DNA of 60,349 nt, taken from the NCBI GenBank assembly GCA_944325145.1, contig CALYDL010000011.1, forward strand, positions 1 to 60,349, read 5' to 3'. Below are positions 33,988 through 42,915 of the stretch, one piece after another. Each line of letters opens with the position of its first letter. Within the stretch, counting starts at the first letter, position 1. The stretch is from Candidatus Gastranaerophilales bacterium (lineage in GTDB: Bacteria > Cyanobacteriota > Vampirovibrionia > Gastranaerophilales > Gastranaerophilaceae). A program made the translations under genes and the position numbers. Below the pieces are notes generated by a model. That model did not search any database. It saw only the letters and a list, made by a program, of their open reading frames with translations, and was not told the DNA's origin.

Positions 33988-34331
33988 TGGGTACAATTTG
34001 CGTTATTTTAGCGGTTTTAATTACTGTTTTTGTTTTAATGACAGGCCAATACAACGATGCTGCAATTAACATTCAAATAATGTATACAGATATTTCTCTT
34101 AAACTTTCATTCCTTATAATTTGCCTTTTAACTTATGCCTTGGGCATTTTGGCAGGGGTTTTATTGATGCTTAGTTCATTTTTTGAAACTGCTTCAAGAT
34201 ATTCAAAATTAAAAAAGCAATATGATAAAACAAACATTGGCGCAGATGATGCCGAAGAAAAAATAAAAGTTTTGGAAAATAAAATAAAAACTCTTGAAAT
34301 TGCGCTTGATAAGGCAATTAACAATAAATAA
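33987..34331 (+). CDS. LapA-like (DUF1049) small membrane protein
   Basis: 114 residues. Two membrane segments (about 2-22 and 38-62), the second followed by MLSSFFETASRYSKLKKQYDK and a coiled coil to the C-terminus. This matches the LapA-domain layout; in E. coli LapA acts in lipopolysaccharide assembly with LapB. Whether that role holds here is unknown. The start overlaps the rluD stop as TAATG. It is the last gene of the rightward run that begins at 28632, ending at the terminator at 34339. Confidence 0.75.
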   Translation: MGTICVILAVLITVFVLMTGQYNDAAINIQIMYTDISLKLSFLIICLLTYALGILAGVLLMLSSFFETASRYSKLKKQYDKTNIGADDAEEKIKVLENKIKTLEIALDKAINNK

Positions 34332-34338
34332 AAAATTA

Positions 34339-34364
34339 AAGGGGCGAAATTAGCCCCTTATTTA
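34339..34364. terminator. Bidirectional rho-independent terminator
   Basis: AAGGGGC (34339-34345) pairs with GCCCCTT (34352-34358), flanked by A/T runs on both sides. It lies between the convergent LapA-like and FMN-reductase genes and can serve both. Confidence 0.8.
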
Positions 34365-34901
34365 AACATTTTTTCCCATTTCGTAAGCTTCAATTAAGGC
34401 TTTATGGCCTTCAATATCGCTTGGCCTTTCTATGCCCAAGCCCTTAACCACGCCTTTTAATTCAGCCTTTTCATAACAGCTTATCCAGCCCATAAGCCCG
34501 TTTATTGTGCCATCTGCCGCATTTATATTTGAATCTGCCGCAGTTACAATTAAATAAATATCTTTAAATAAATAATCTGATGTATAAAGGGGGTTAGACC
34601 TGTCTATCATGGTTTTCATTTGGCCTGACATATTGTAGTAATAAACGGGTGTTACCCAAACTATAACATCTGAAAATTTCATTTTTTCAACAATTTCGTT
34701 GGCATCATCTCTTATTACGCATTTTTGGGTTTTTTGGCAAGCAAGGCAGCCTTTGCAGAAATTAATTTCTTTATCTCTTAAAGTAACCACTTCTACATTA
34801 TTGCCTGCATCAGTCACACCTCTTGCAAATTCTTTTGCAATTTTGGCGGAACTTCCCCCTTTATTAGGGCTTGTTGAAATAATAAGAACATTTCTTAACA
34901 T
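34362..34901 (-). CDS. Flavodoxin-fold NADPH-dependent FMN reductase-like protein
   Basis: 179 residues. N-terminal flavin-binding loop LIISTSPNKGGSSAKIAKEFA, a cysteine cluster NFCKGCLACQKTQKCVIRDD (C at about 49, 52, 55 and 60), and TPVYYYNMSGQMKTMIDRSNP typical of the NADPH-dependent FMN reductase family. The CxxCxxC cluster is seen in iron-sulfur flavoprotein relatives. The electron donor and acceptor are unknown. It lies 10 bases after metY in the same direction, so possibly linked to sulfur metabolism. Confidence 0.88.
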   Translation of the reverse strand: MLRNVLIISTSPNKGGSSAKIAKEFARGVTDAGNNVEVVTLRDKEINFCKGCLACQKTQKCVIRDDANEIVEKMKFSDVIVWVTPVYYYNMSGQMKTMIDRSNPLYTSDYLFKDIYLIVTAADSNINAADGTINGLMGWISCYEKAELKGVVKGLGIERPSDIEGHKALIEAYEMGKNV

Positions 34902-34911
34902 CTTAATACCT

Positions 34912-36180
34912 CTATCTTAAATTTTTCAAGCTGTTATCAACATCATTGATTATATCTTCAACATTTTCTAAGCCAACAGAGAATCTGACAAGCCCCGGGT
35001 TAATGCCGCAAGCTATTAATTGTTCGTCTGTTAATTGCCTGTGGGTTGCTGTTGCAGGGTGTAAAACACAAGTTCTTATATCTGCCACATGAACCTCATT
35101 TGATGCCATTTTAAGCCCATCCATAAATTTAGCGGCAGCTTGTTTTCCGCCTTTAACGGTTAAAGAAATTACCCCTGAACAACCGTTTGGCAAGTATTTT
35201 TGAGCTAAATCATAATATTTATCGCCTTTTAGCCCCGGATATCTTACTTCTTCAAACATTCCGGTTGAAACAAAATATTCAGCCATTGTCATTGCATTTT
35301 TACAGTATCTTTCCATTCTTAAAGCCAAGGTTTCTAAGCCCAAATTTAATAAAAACCCGGAATGGCCTGAAGGGTATGCACCAAAATCTCTCATTAATTG
35401 CATTCTTGCTTTTATAATATAAGGTGCAAAAGCATAATCTCTTGTATAAATTGTTCCGTGGTATGATTCATCAGGTTCTGTAAATTCCGGGAATTTGCCG
35501 TTTGTAAAGTCAAATTTGCCTGAATCTACTATAACGCCGCCAACTTGCAAGGCGTGGCCGTCCATATATTTTGAAGTTGAATGAATTACAATATCTGCGC
35601 CCCATTCAAACGGCTTGCATAAAATAGGCGTTGGGAATGTGTTATCTACAATTAACGGAATGTTGTTTTTGTGTGCAACATTTGCAAATTTTTCAATATC
35701 TAAAACTTGCAATGATGGATTTGTTAAAGTTTCTGCAAAAACTGCTTTTGTGTTTGGTTTAATTTTAGAATTAATTTCTTCTTCTGTTTCATCAACATCA
35801 ACAAAAATACATTCAATGCCGAGTTTTTTTAGAGTAACTGCAAAAAGGTTTACGGTACCGCCATAAATGGAAGATGATGAAATAAAACTATCTCCTGCGT
35901 TGCACAAATTTAAAATGGACATCAAAGATGCCATTTGGCCTGAACTTGTGCACATTGCAGCAACGCCGCCTTCTAAGTCTGCAATTTTCTTTTCAACCAC
36001 ATCAACCGTCGGGTTTGTAAACCTTGTGTAGATGTGAGATTTTGTAGGGTCGTTAAAAACGGCGCCCACTTCATCTGTTGAATTGTAGCGAAATGTTGTG
36101 CTTTGATAAATGGGCATTACCCTTGGGCCTGCATTAACAGGAGTATAACCTGAATGTAGACATTTTGTTTCATTTTTCAT
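34912..36180 (-). CDS. metY: O-acetylhomoserine sulfhydrylase-like Cys/Met metabolism enzyme
   Basis: 422 residues, the expected size for the MetY subfamily. PLP-lysine in VIHSTSKYMDGHALQVGG; also YTRFTNPTVDVVEKKIADLEGG and the C-terminal HPATATHRQLTDEQL with RFSVGLENVEDI. The enzyme makes homocysteine from O-acetylhomoserine and sulfide; methionine gamma-lyase of the same family is the main alternative and cannot be excluded. metK is also in this window at 50397, and nifU-nifS handle cysteine sulfur. Confidence 0.9.
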   Translation of the reverse strand: MKNETKCLHSGYTPVNAGPRVMPIYQSTTFRYNSTDEVGAVFNDPTKSHIYTRFTNPTVDVVEKKIADLEGGVAAMCTSSGQMASLMSILNLCNAGDSFISSSSIYGGTVNLFAVTLKKLGIECIFVDVDETEEEINSKIKPNTKAVFAETLTNPSLQVLDIEKFANVAHKNNIPLIVDNTFPTPILCKPFEWGADIVIHSTSKYMDGHALQVGGVIVDSGKFDFTNGKFPEFTEPDESYHGTIYTRDYAFAPYIIKARMQLMRDFGAYPSGHSGFLLNLGLETLALRMERYCKNAMTMAEYFVSTGMFEEVRYPGLKGDKYYDLAQKYLPNGCSGVISLTVKGGKQAAAKFMDGLKMASNEVHVADIRTCVLHPATATHRQLTDEQLIACGINPGLVRFSVGLENVEDIINDVDNSLKNLR

Positions 36181-36196
36181 TTTTTAGCCCCCTTTT

Positions 36197-37627
36197 TTAA
36201 GCGCCGATTCTATGCACTCTTACAAAATTTGTTCTGCTTGTAATTAAATTTGGCTGCGAACCGATTATTATTACATAATCGCCTTTTTTTAATTGAATTT
36301 CATTTATTAAAAATTCGTCAAATTTTAATAGAATATCATTTGTAATGGGTTCATCCCAATTTTTATAAAAAGGAAAAACACCCCAGCTTAAAGCCATTCT
36401 TCTTGCGGTTTTTTTCATATCGCAAATTAAAACAATGGGCACTTTCGGTTTTAATTTTGAAAGTATTCTTGTTGATTTTCCCGTATGAGAAAAAGAAAGA
36501 ATTACTTTTGCGCCGACAAATTTAATCATTTTATCTGCGCCATATACAACCGCATGGCGTGTCATTGTGGATGTATCATCAGCAGGTTCTATATCATAAT
36601 CAAATTCATAAAACCCTGAATTTTCTACTGCTAAAATAATTTCAGACATCATTTTAACAGCTTCAACCGCATATTTGCCCACACTTGTTTCCCCTGATAA
36701 CATAACGGCATCAGCACCATCTAAAATAGCGTTTGCAACGTCAGATGATTCTGCACGGGTCGGAATAGGGTTATCTATCATAGATTCAAGCATTTGAGTG
36801 GCTACAATAACCGCTTTTTTATATTTATTGCAGGTTTTAATAATTTTTTTCTGACAAACGGGAACCTCAACAGGCGACAATTCAATTCCCAAATCTCCCC
36901 TTGCAACCATTATGGCATCAGAAACTTCAACAATTTCATCAAGGTTTTCTATTGATTGGGGCTTTTCTAATTTTGCAACAATCGGAATATCGCCGTTAAA
37001 CTTTTTAACATATTCTTTTGCGGTTAAAATATCATTTTTTTCTCTTACAAAAGAAAGCGCCAAGAAATCAACATCTTCTTCAACTGCAAGTTTAATAAAA
37101 TCTATATCCCTGTCTGTTACTGCATTTAAGCTTGCAGTAGACCCCGGGATATTTATTCCTTTTCTTGATTTTAAAACGTTTGGCACAACCACATTTGTTA
37201 TTACTTGGTTATTTTTAATTTCTTTTACTCTTAATTGAATTTTGCCGTCATCAACAAGAATGATTTCCCCTGTTTCAACGTCATCTGCAATGCCTTTATA
37301 ATCAACGGGAATAATATTTTCTTTTTTTTCGCCCGAATAATGTTCCAAAATAATTTCTTGGCCTTTTTCAAGGGGAATTTCATTATCTAAAACACCAATT
37401 CTGATTTTTGGTCCTTGCAAATCCACAAGCGTTGCAACAAAAACCTTCATATCGTCTGCAATTTTTTTAACAAGCCTAATTTTTTCTTTATGGTAATCGG
37501 AACTTCCATGGGATGTATTAAACCTGAAAACATTTGCGCCTGCCTTTATTAATTCTTTAATTTTTTCTTCGCTGTCTGTTGCAGGGCCCAACGTTACAAC
37601 GATTTTTGCTCTTTTTTTAATTGTCAT
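36197..37627 (-). CDS. pyk: Pyruvate kinase
   Basis: 476 residues from ATG 37627, preceded by AAGGAG. Motifs: VVTLGPATDSEEKI, FRFNTSHGSSDYH, IVAKLEKPQSIENLDEI, MVARGDLGIELSPVEVP, and NPIPTRAESSDVANAILDGADAVMLSGET. C-terminal allosteric domain follows (about 350-476). It catalyses PEP plus ADP to pyruvate plus ATP. An upstream frame to 37675 adds 16 residues that lie within the end of the PBP gene and are not family-like. A normal, complete enzyme, 17 bases upstream of metY on the transcript. Confidence 0.97.
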   Translation of the reverse strand: MTIKKRAKIVVTLGPATDSEEKIKELIKAGANVFRFNTSHGSSDYHKEKIRLVKKIADDMKVFVATLVDLQGPKIRIGVLDNEIPLEKGQEIILEHYSGEKKENIIPVDYKGIADDVETGEIILVDDGKIQLRVKEIKNNQVITNVVVPNVLKSRKGINIPGSTASLNAVTDRDIDFIKLAVEEDVDFLALSFVREKNDILTAKEYVKKFNGDIPIVAKLEKPQSIENLDEIVEVSDAIMVARGDLGIELSPVEVPVCQKKIIKTCNKYKKAVIVATQMLESMIDNPIPTRAESSDVANAILDGADAVMLSGETSVGKYAVEAVKMMSEIILAVENSGFYEFDYDIEPADDTSTMTRHAVVYGADKMIKFVGAKVILSFSHTGKSTRILSKLKPKVPIVLICDMKKTARRMALSWGVFPFYKNWDEPITNDILLKFDEFLINEIQLKKGDYVIIIGSQPNLITSRTNFVRVHRIGA

Positions 37628-37643
37628 TTTGTTGTTTTTCTCC

Positions 37644-39854
37644 TTAGTTTGCTCCCCCGGGCAGTGGTGCAGCACTGTTGTTTTGAGCAGGTGCTAAATT
37701 CTGCTTAAACTGCATAACGGGGCGAATTGTTTTGTTTTTTGCTTCGGTTGCTTCTTTGCTCATAGAAGAAGGCAAGCCGTCTGTTTTGTTTTTAAATATT
37801 GCTTGCGGTTGTTGTTTTACGGGCTCTTTTTGTTGAATGTTAATTGTTTGAACATTATTTGATGAAGGTTTTTTTGTTGATGATAAATCTTCATCATCAT
37901 TAAACCCTTCTGCGGCTTCTTCGTCTATAACAATAGCATTGTCGCCATGGTCTGCTTCTGTTTGTTCATTTACATAAATAGCTTCCGTGTTTTGAGTTTT
38001 TTCGCTGTTTGTAAAATCGGGGTAATCAAAAACAGATTCAGGGTAATCAGAAAGTGCAACCTTCATAAAGTTGCCCCAAACTCTTGCAGGCAAGCCCCCG
38101 CCTGTAATACCGGGGAGTTTTGAGTTGTCGTCATTTCCAAGCCAAACCCCTGCAACAATATCGGGGGAATAGCCCATAAACCAAGCGTCACGGTAATCAT
38201 CCGTTGTGCCTGTTTTGCCTGCTACTTCTCTGCCAACGGCAGCGCCTCTTCCTGTTCCTTGTTCAACAACTTTTTTCAACATATAAGTCATGCCGGCAGC
38301 TGTATCATAGCTTATAACCTTCATAACTTTTGTTGGCATTGCTTCATAAATTACAACACCACGTGAATTTTCAACTCTTTCAACCGCATACGGGCGAACT
38401 CTAAAGCCGCCGTTTGCAAATGCGCCGTATGCAACTACCATATCATAAAGCTTAACGCCGTTTGAGCCCAATGAAATTGTTAAATCGGGCTGCAAGGGGG
38501 TTGTAATTCCTAAATCTCTTGCAATTGAAATAACAGGGCCAACTCCAACTTTATCAATTAAAGTGGCAGCAATAACGTTTGAAGATAGCGCTAAAGCTTT
38601 CCAAAGCGGCATTTTGCCTCTATATTTATCGCCATAGTTTCTTGGCGCCCACCTGTTAAATTGAACGGGTTTATCTTCCATAATGTCATTCACGCTAAAC
38701 CCTTGCTGCAAGGCAGCAGCGTAAACAAAAGGCTTAAATGATGACCCCGGCGGCCTTATAGCGTTTACAATTCTGTCGTATTGGCTTTTTTCATAATTTT
38801 TTCCGCCAACATAGGCTAAAATTTTCCCTGTTGTGGGGCTGAATGCAAATAGAGCCATTTGCGTTTTATTGGCAGTTAAGCCTGCGCCTGATAACCCATT
38901 ATTAATTGCATCATCTGCCGCTTTTTGGTCTTTATAATTTAGGGTGGTATAAATTTTTAAACCGCCTTGTGAGATTTCTGTTTCATCGAACCCGATGTCT
39001 GTAAGCTCCCTTAATACGAAATCAATAAAATAGGGAGCTTTATTAAAAGAATAAATTCGAGGCTTTTGATTTAATTTTAAAGGTTCGTCAAGCGCTTGTT
39101 TATATTGCTTTTTATTGATGTAACCTGTTTTATACATTCTTTTTAAAACTTGGTTTCTTCTTTTTATTGCAGCATCAGGGTTTGAAAAAGGCGAATAAAC
39201 GCTTGGCGCCTGCGGCAGCCCAGCAATTAAGGCAGCTTCCGCTAAAGTTAACTGGTCTAAATTTTTATCAAAATAAGTTTTACTTGCAGATAATACGCCA
39301 TAAGTGCCTGAGCCCAAATAAACAGAATTTAAGTACATATCAAGAATTTCATCTTTTGAAATTGTTTTTTCAATTCTATGAGCTATAATTAATTCTTTAA
39401 TTTTTCTGTCAAACGTTCTTTCGTTTGATAAGAATAAAATTCTTGCCAATTGTTGAGTGATTGTGCTTGCACCTTGTTTTAATTTGCCTGCTCTTAAGTT
39501 TGTTATAACGGAACGAACCAAGCCCAAGGTGTCAAAACCTCTATGGTGGTAGAAATTTTTATCTTCCGTTGCAATAACCGCATTTTTTAAGTTATCCGGA
39601 ATATCATCTATTGAAACTTTTTCAAATTTATATGCGGTGAATGTTTTAATGTTTTCGCCGTCTGAAGAATAAATTGCAGTAACAGGGTTTGGTTTAATAT
39701 CTTTAAAATTGCTTATCGGTTTTAAGCTTGCAAGATAAAGGTTAAACGCCACAATAACCGCTAAAATTGCAGATAGTGAAACAACGACGATGTATGAAAA
39801 ACACCCCGTATTATTTTTTCTTTTTATAGAAACTCTTTTAATTTTTCTTGTCAT
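37644..39854 (-). CDS. Class A penicillin-binding protein (PBP1A-type)
   Basis: 736 residues. One N-terminal membrane anchor (about 18-42), then the glycosyltransferase domain with ATEDKNFYHHRGFD (Glu97) and KLKQGASTITQQLARI. The transpeptidase domain has the active-site SxxK in PGSSFKPFVYAAAL (around residue 365), ALSSNVIAATL, and KTGTTDDYRDAWFMGY. The C-terminal 120 residues are low-complexity and Q/N/P-rich. It polymerises and cross-links peptidoglycan at the outer face of the inner membrane. It is followed by pyk 17 bases on, though the two functions are unrelated. Confidence 0.96.
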   Translation of the reverse strand: MTRKIKRVSIKRKNNTGCFSYIVVVSLSAILAVIVAFNLYLASLKPISNFKDIKPNPVTAIYSSDGENIKTFTAYKFEKVSIDDIPDNLKNAVIATEDKNFYHHRGFDTLGLVRSVITNLRAGKLKQGASTITQQLARILFLSNERTFDRKIKELIIAHRIEKTISKDEILDMYLNSVYLGSGTYGVLSASKTYFDKNLDQLTLAEAALIAGLPQAPSVYSPFSNPDAAIKRRNQVLKRMYKTGYINKKQYKQALDEPLKLNQKPRIYSFNKAPYFIDFVLRELTDIGFDETEISQGGLKIYTTLNYKDQKAADDAINNGLSGAGLTANKTQMALFAFSPTTGKILAYVGGKNYEKSQYDRIVNAIRPPGSSFKPFVYAAALQQGFSVNDIMEDKPVQFNRWAPRNYGDKYRGKMPLWKALALSSNVIAATLIDKVGVGPVISIARDLGITTPLQPDLTISLGSNGVKLYDMVVAYGAFANGGFRVRPYAVERVENSRGVVIYEAMPTKVMKVISYDTAAGMTYMLKKVVEQGTGRGAAVGREVAGKTGTTDDYRDAWFMGYSPDIVAGVWLGNDDNSKLPGITGGGLPARVWGNFMKVALSDYPESVFDYPDFTNSEKTQNTEAIYVNEQTEADHGDNAIVIDEEAAEGFNDDEDLSSTKKPSSNNVQTINIQQKEPVKQQPQAIFKNKTDGLPSSMSKEATEAKNKTIRPVMQFKQNLAPAQNNSAAPLPGGAN

Positions 39855-39895
39855 AATTCTGTATTTTATAATATAAATAATATTAATGCTACAAT

Positions 39896-41476
39896 TTAAT
39901 TATTGTTTAAAGTTTCCATTATATTTTCTTCAGGTTTAACTTTAAAATTGTCGCATCTGTTCCAAACTAAAGTTTCAAAATCTTCCCCGTTTTCATTTTT
40001 AAGGCAAGAACAAGTTCCCCTTAAAAGGTCAACTGTGCCATCTTGCAATTGTGTGAAATGAACGCAGTTTTGGCAAATTTTTAAAGTGAACCCGTGAACA
40101 TTCATTTTTTTAGACATATTTGAAATTGCATCGCACATTCTGATTGATTCATCTGATATCATTCTTTTCTTTCTGAATCTTAAAATAACCCTTCTCATGC
40201 CATCTTCAGAAATTAAATCCATTTTGCACATAACATTTTTCTTGCCGTCTGTAACGTAAGCATCCATTGTTGCGGATTTAACATTTTTTTCTTCTGCTAT
40301 GGTTTTTAAAAGTGCGCGCTTTGAAATATCTTTTGTTATTTTTCTGAAATTATACCCAAATGAATAAAACGGGTATAAAAGGAAAAGAAAAGCTTTTATA
40401 GGGTTTAATTTTGAAGCAATAAACCCTAAGCCCCAAACTATAAGGTAAAATACACCTAAATGAAGAATATATTTAAAACCGATTGTGCTTATAAAATTAA
40501 AAGATGAATATAAAAGAATGAAATATAATGCAAATGTTACGGCAACATTTGGCTGCAGCATTGATAAAACGAATTCAACAAAATACCAAGGTTTTTTGAA
40601 TAAAAGTTTTGAATAATATTTAAATAATGCAAACCTAACGCCAAATCCTGCTGTTATCGGGTTATAACATTCCGCTTCAACAATGCTTTCAATAAAAGGC
40701 GAATAAACCGGCTTTATGCCGTTTGAAGCTAAAAACAGAGAATATTTTAATTCGTCTTCCCTTGTTTCAAAACAAATTCTGCCCGTTTTTTCTAAAATAT
40801 CGGCTTTTACAACCAAATTATCGGAATCTATAACAGATGCAAGTTCAAACATTTTTCTTGCAATATTTACCGTGTTATTTTTAAATTCCTGTTTTGCTTC
40901 TAAAACTTTTGCTCTTACAAGATGGTTTTTAAATTCGGGAACAACGGTTGTTTTGCCTGTTATAACAGAAGAATTTTGTTCGTTTAGGGCAATATTAACA
41001 TTTTCTAAATAATCTGACATAACATATCTGTCAGCACCCAAGAAAACGTAAGCATCGAATTTTGAATTAGTGATAATTTTTTCTATAAATAAATTTAAGG
41101 CCTTATTTTTTTTGAAAAATTCAGCGTTTTCTATGCAGTGAATTTGCGCCCCTGCAATGCAATCGGGGGTATATAAAAGCGAATTTGAATCTTTTGCAAA
41201 AACACAGTGAACAGAATAATTTTCTTTGTCGTATGTTTGATCATTCAGAGCATGTAACAAAGGTTCCAAGCGTTTCGATTTTGAATTTGCGAAAATAATT
41301 ACGCAAAGTTTATTTTTGTTTAATTCTAAACCCTTTAATCTTTCGGGGGAATTTTCTTTCAGATAATTTTTTGTTGAAATTAACGCCTTTAAATTAATCG
41401 TTAAAAGGTAAATACCATAAATAATAAGGTATAAAAATACAAAAAATAAAATAAAATTCAATATTGAAGCTAGCAT
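39896..41476 (-). CDS. Membrane glycosyltransferase family 2-like protein with C-terminal cysteine motif
   Basis: 526 residues. An N-terminal membrane helix (about 1-28), then a GT2-like core beginning LCVIIFANSKSKRLEPLLHALNDQTY and containing AYVFLGADRYVM in the place of the usual DxD, then three to four membrane segments (about 295-385). The last 130 residues form a soluble domain ending with CQNCVHFTQLQDGTVDLLRGTCSCL, a possible metal or Fe-S site. GT2 membrane enzymes make polysaccharides or glycolipids. The acidic catalytic motif is weak, so activity is uncertain. It lies 41 bases upstream of PBP1A on the transcript. Confidence 0.7.
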   Translation of the reverse strand: MLASILNFILFFVFLYLIIYGIYLLTINLKALISTKNYLKENSPERLKGLELNKNKLCVIIFANSKSKRLEPLLHALNDQTYDKENYSVHCVFAKDSNSLLYTPDCIAGAQIHCIENAEFFKKNKALNLFIEKIITNSKFDAYVFLGADRYVMSDYLENVNIALNEQNSSVITGKTTVVPEFKNHLVRAKVLEAKQEFKNNTVNIARKMFELASVIDSDNLVVKADILEKTGRICFETREDELKYSLFLASNGIKPVYSPFIESIVEAECYNPITAGFGVRFALFKYYSKLLFKKPWYFVEFVLSMLQPNVAVTFALYFILLYSSFNFISTIGFKYILHLGVFYLIVWGLGFIASKLNPIKAFLFLLYPFYSFGYNFRKITKDISKRALLKTIAEEKNVKSATMDAYVTDGKKNVMCKMDLISEDGMRRVILRFRKKRMISDESIRMCDAISNMSKKMNVHGFTLKICQNCVHFTQLQDGTVDLLRGTCSCLKNENGEDFETLVWNRCDNFKVKPEENIMETLNNN

Positions 41477-41578
41477 AACAAAAATATTAAATAAAAATTT
41501 TATAAAAATCCAGCATTTTTTAACTTATTTTGCTATAATTTTTTTGTACTAATATTGTAGTTTTGGAGCAAACAAAAA

Positions 41579-42496
41579 ATGAGTGAAGAATTTTATTTTA
41601 TGGATGGAAATTATGTTCCGTCATCTGAAGCAAAAATTCCTGTAAGATGCCACGCTTTTTTATACGGTACAAGCGTGTTTGAAGGCATTAGAGGTTATTG
41701 GAATGAAGAAGAAAAACAACTTTATGTTTTTAGAGCAAAAGAACATATTGAAAGAATGTTCAACAGTTCAAAAATAATGTTTATGGACGCTAAATATACA
41801 CTGGATGAATATTTAGACATTATAAAAACTTTAATCAAAAAAAATGAATATAAAGAAAATTGCTATATTCGCCCCGAAGTTTATAAAAGCTCCTTAAAAA
41901 TAGGCCCGGGGCTTTATGATTGCGATGATTCGGTTTTAATTTTTACAATTAAATTAGGAAATTATTTTAAAGGTGATGAACCTTTAAAAGTTTGCGTTTC
42001 AAACTGGAACAGATTGCCTGATAATACAATTCCCCCAAGAGCAAAAATTTCAGGTGCTTATGCAAATACAGCCTTAATGATAACAGAAGCTAAAAAATCG
42101 GGCTTTGATGATGCAATTTCAATTTCAGCTGACGGCAAAGTGGCAGAAGGCTCTGCAATGAACTTTTTCTTGGTTGAAGGAAATTCTCTTGTAACAACTC
42201 CATCTACAAGCAACATTTTAGTTGGCGTTACAAGAAATACCATTATGGAGCTTGCAAAAGAAGAATTAAAAATGGAAGTTGTTGAAAGAGAAATAAACAG
42301 AACCGAATTATATATAGCAGATGAAGCATTTTTCTGCGGAACGGGCGCACAAATTGCACCAATAGGCTCCATTGACCATAGACCGTTTGGAGATGGCAAA
42401 ATCGGCAAAAAGACATTAGAAATTCAAAAACTATATGATGATGTAGTTCGAGGAAAAGTTGAAAAATATAAAAAATGGTGTATGCCGATATATTAA
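41579..42496 (+). CDS. ilvE: Branched-chain amino acid aminotransferase
   Basis: 305 residues, fold-type IV PLP enzyme: RCHAFLYGTSVFEGIRGYWN, EHIERMFNSSKIM, ENCYIRPEVYKS, the cofactor-lysine region PRAKISGAYANTALMITEA, and ADEAFFCGTGAQIAPIGSID. It interconverts leucine, isoleucine and valine with their 2-oxo acids. It is a single gene with its own terminator at 42502. Length and motifs are normal. Confidence 0.95.
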   Translation: MSEEFYFMDGNYVPSSEAKIPVRCHAFLYGTSVFEGIRGYWNEEEKQLYVFRAKEHIERMFNSSKIMFMDAKYTLDEYLDIIKTLIKKNEYKENCYIRPEVYKSSLKIGPGLYDCDDSVLIFTIKLGNYFKGDEPLKVCVSNWNRLPDNTIPPRAKISGAYANTALMITEAKKSGFDDAISISADGKVAEGSAMNFFLVEGNSLVTTPSTSNILVGVTRNTIMELAKEELKMEVVEREINRTELYIADEAFFCGTGAQIAPIGSIDHRPFGDGKIGKKTLEIQKLYDDVVRGKVEKYKKWCMPIY

Positions 42497-42501
42497 AATG
42501 T

Positions 42502-42531
42502 AAAAAGGAGGCTCAAATGCCTCCTTTTTTA
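42502..42531 (+). terminator. Rho-independent terminator of ilvE
   Basis: AAAAAGGAGGC (42502-42512) pairs with GCCTCCTTTTTT (42519-42530) around a short loop. Confidence 0.85.
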
Positions 42532-42595
42532 TTATGATAAGTTTTGTAAAAAAAATGTAAATTTTTCGTAACATTCTGTTATTCACATGTTAATT

Positions 42596-42650
42596 TTGAC
42601 TTTTCAGGTTTTTTAGATAGAATGAAAATATTCACCTTTTTAAAGGTGAA
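42596..42650 (+). promoter_or_regulatory. Promoter and 5' hairpin of the 73-residue protein gene
   Basis: TTGACT (42596-42601) and TAGAAT (42618-42623) are 16 bases apart. The expected start, near 42630, falls at the beginning of a perfect inverted repeat with arms TTCACCTTT and AAAGGTGAA (42631-42650). The mRNA would therefore carry a hairpin at its very 5' end, which can protect transcripts from decay; a repressor operator is the alternative. Confidence 0.5.
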
Positions 42651-42693
42651 AAGCAAAAGAAACATTAACAACAAGAAGTGAAGAAGGAAGAAA

Positions 42694-42915
42694 ATGTCGG
42701 GTATTAATCCTGTAAATGTTAATTTAGGTTTTAATGCAATGAGCACAGGCAGGGGCTCGGATAATTCCCACGCATACATCGCAAGCAGAATAAACGACCT
42801 TTATATTCAAGCACTATCCCGCCAGCAAGGAACAAGTTCTTCAAGCTCCCGTTCTTTAAGACGCTTCATTGATTCAAACTCTAAAGACGGTAAAAAACTT
42901 CACAAAATTGTTTAA
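42694..42915 (+). CDS. Small protein of unknown function
   Basis: 73 residues starting MSGINPVNVNLGFNAM, with a serine-rich stretch (GTSSSSSRSLRRF) and a basic C-terminus. AAGGAAG lies 6 bases before the ATG. It has its own promoter with a 5' hairpin and converges directly (0 bases) on the coiled-coil gene at 42916. No signal peptide, no membrane segment, no recognised family. A good ribosome-binding site and promoter support a real gene. Possibly lineage-specific. Confidence 0.65.
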   Translation: MSGINPVNVNLGFNAMSTGRGSDNSHAYIASRINDLYIQALSRQQGTSSSSSRSLRRFIDSNSKDGKKLHKIV

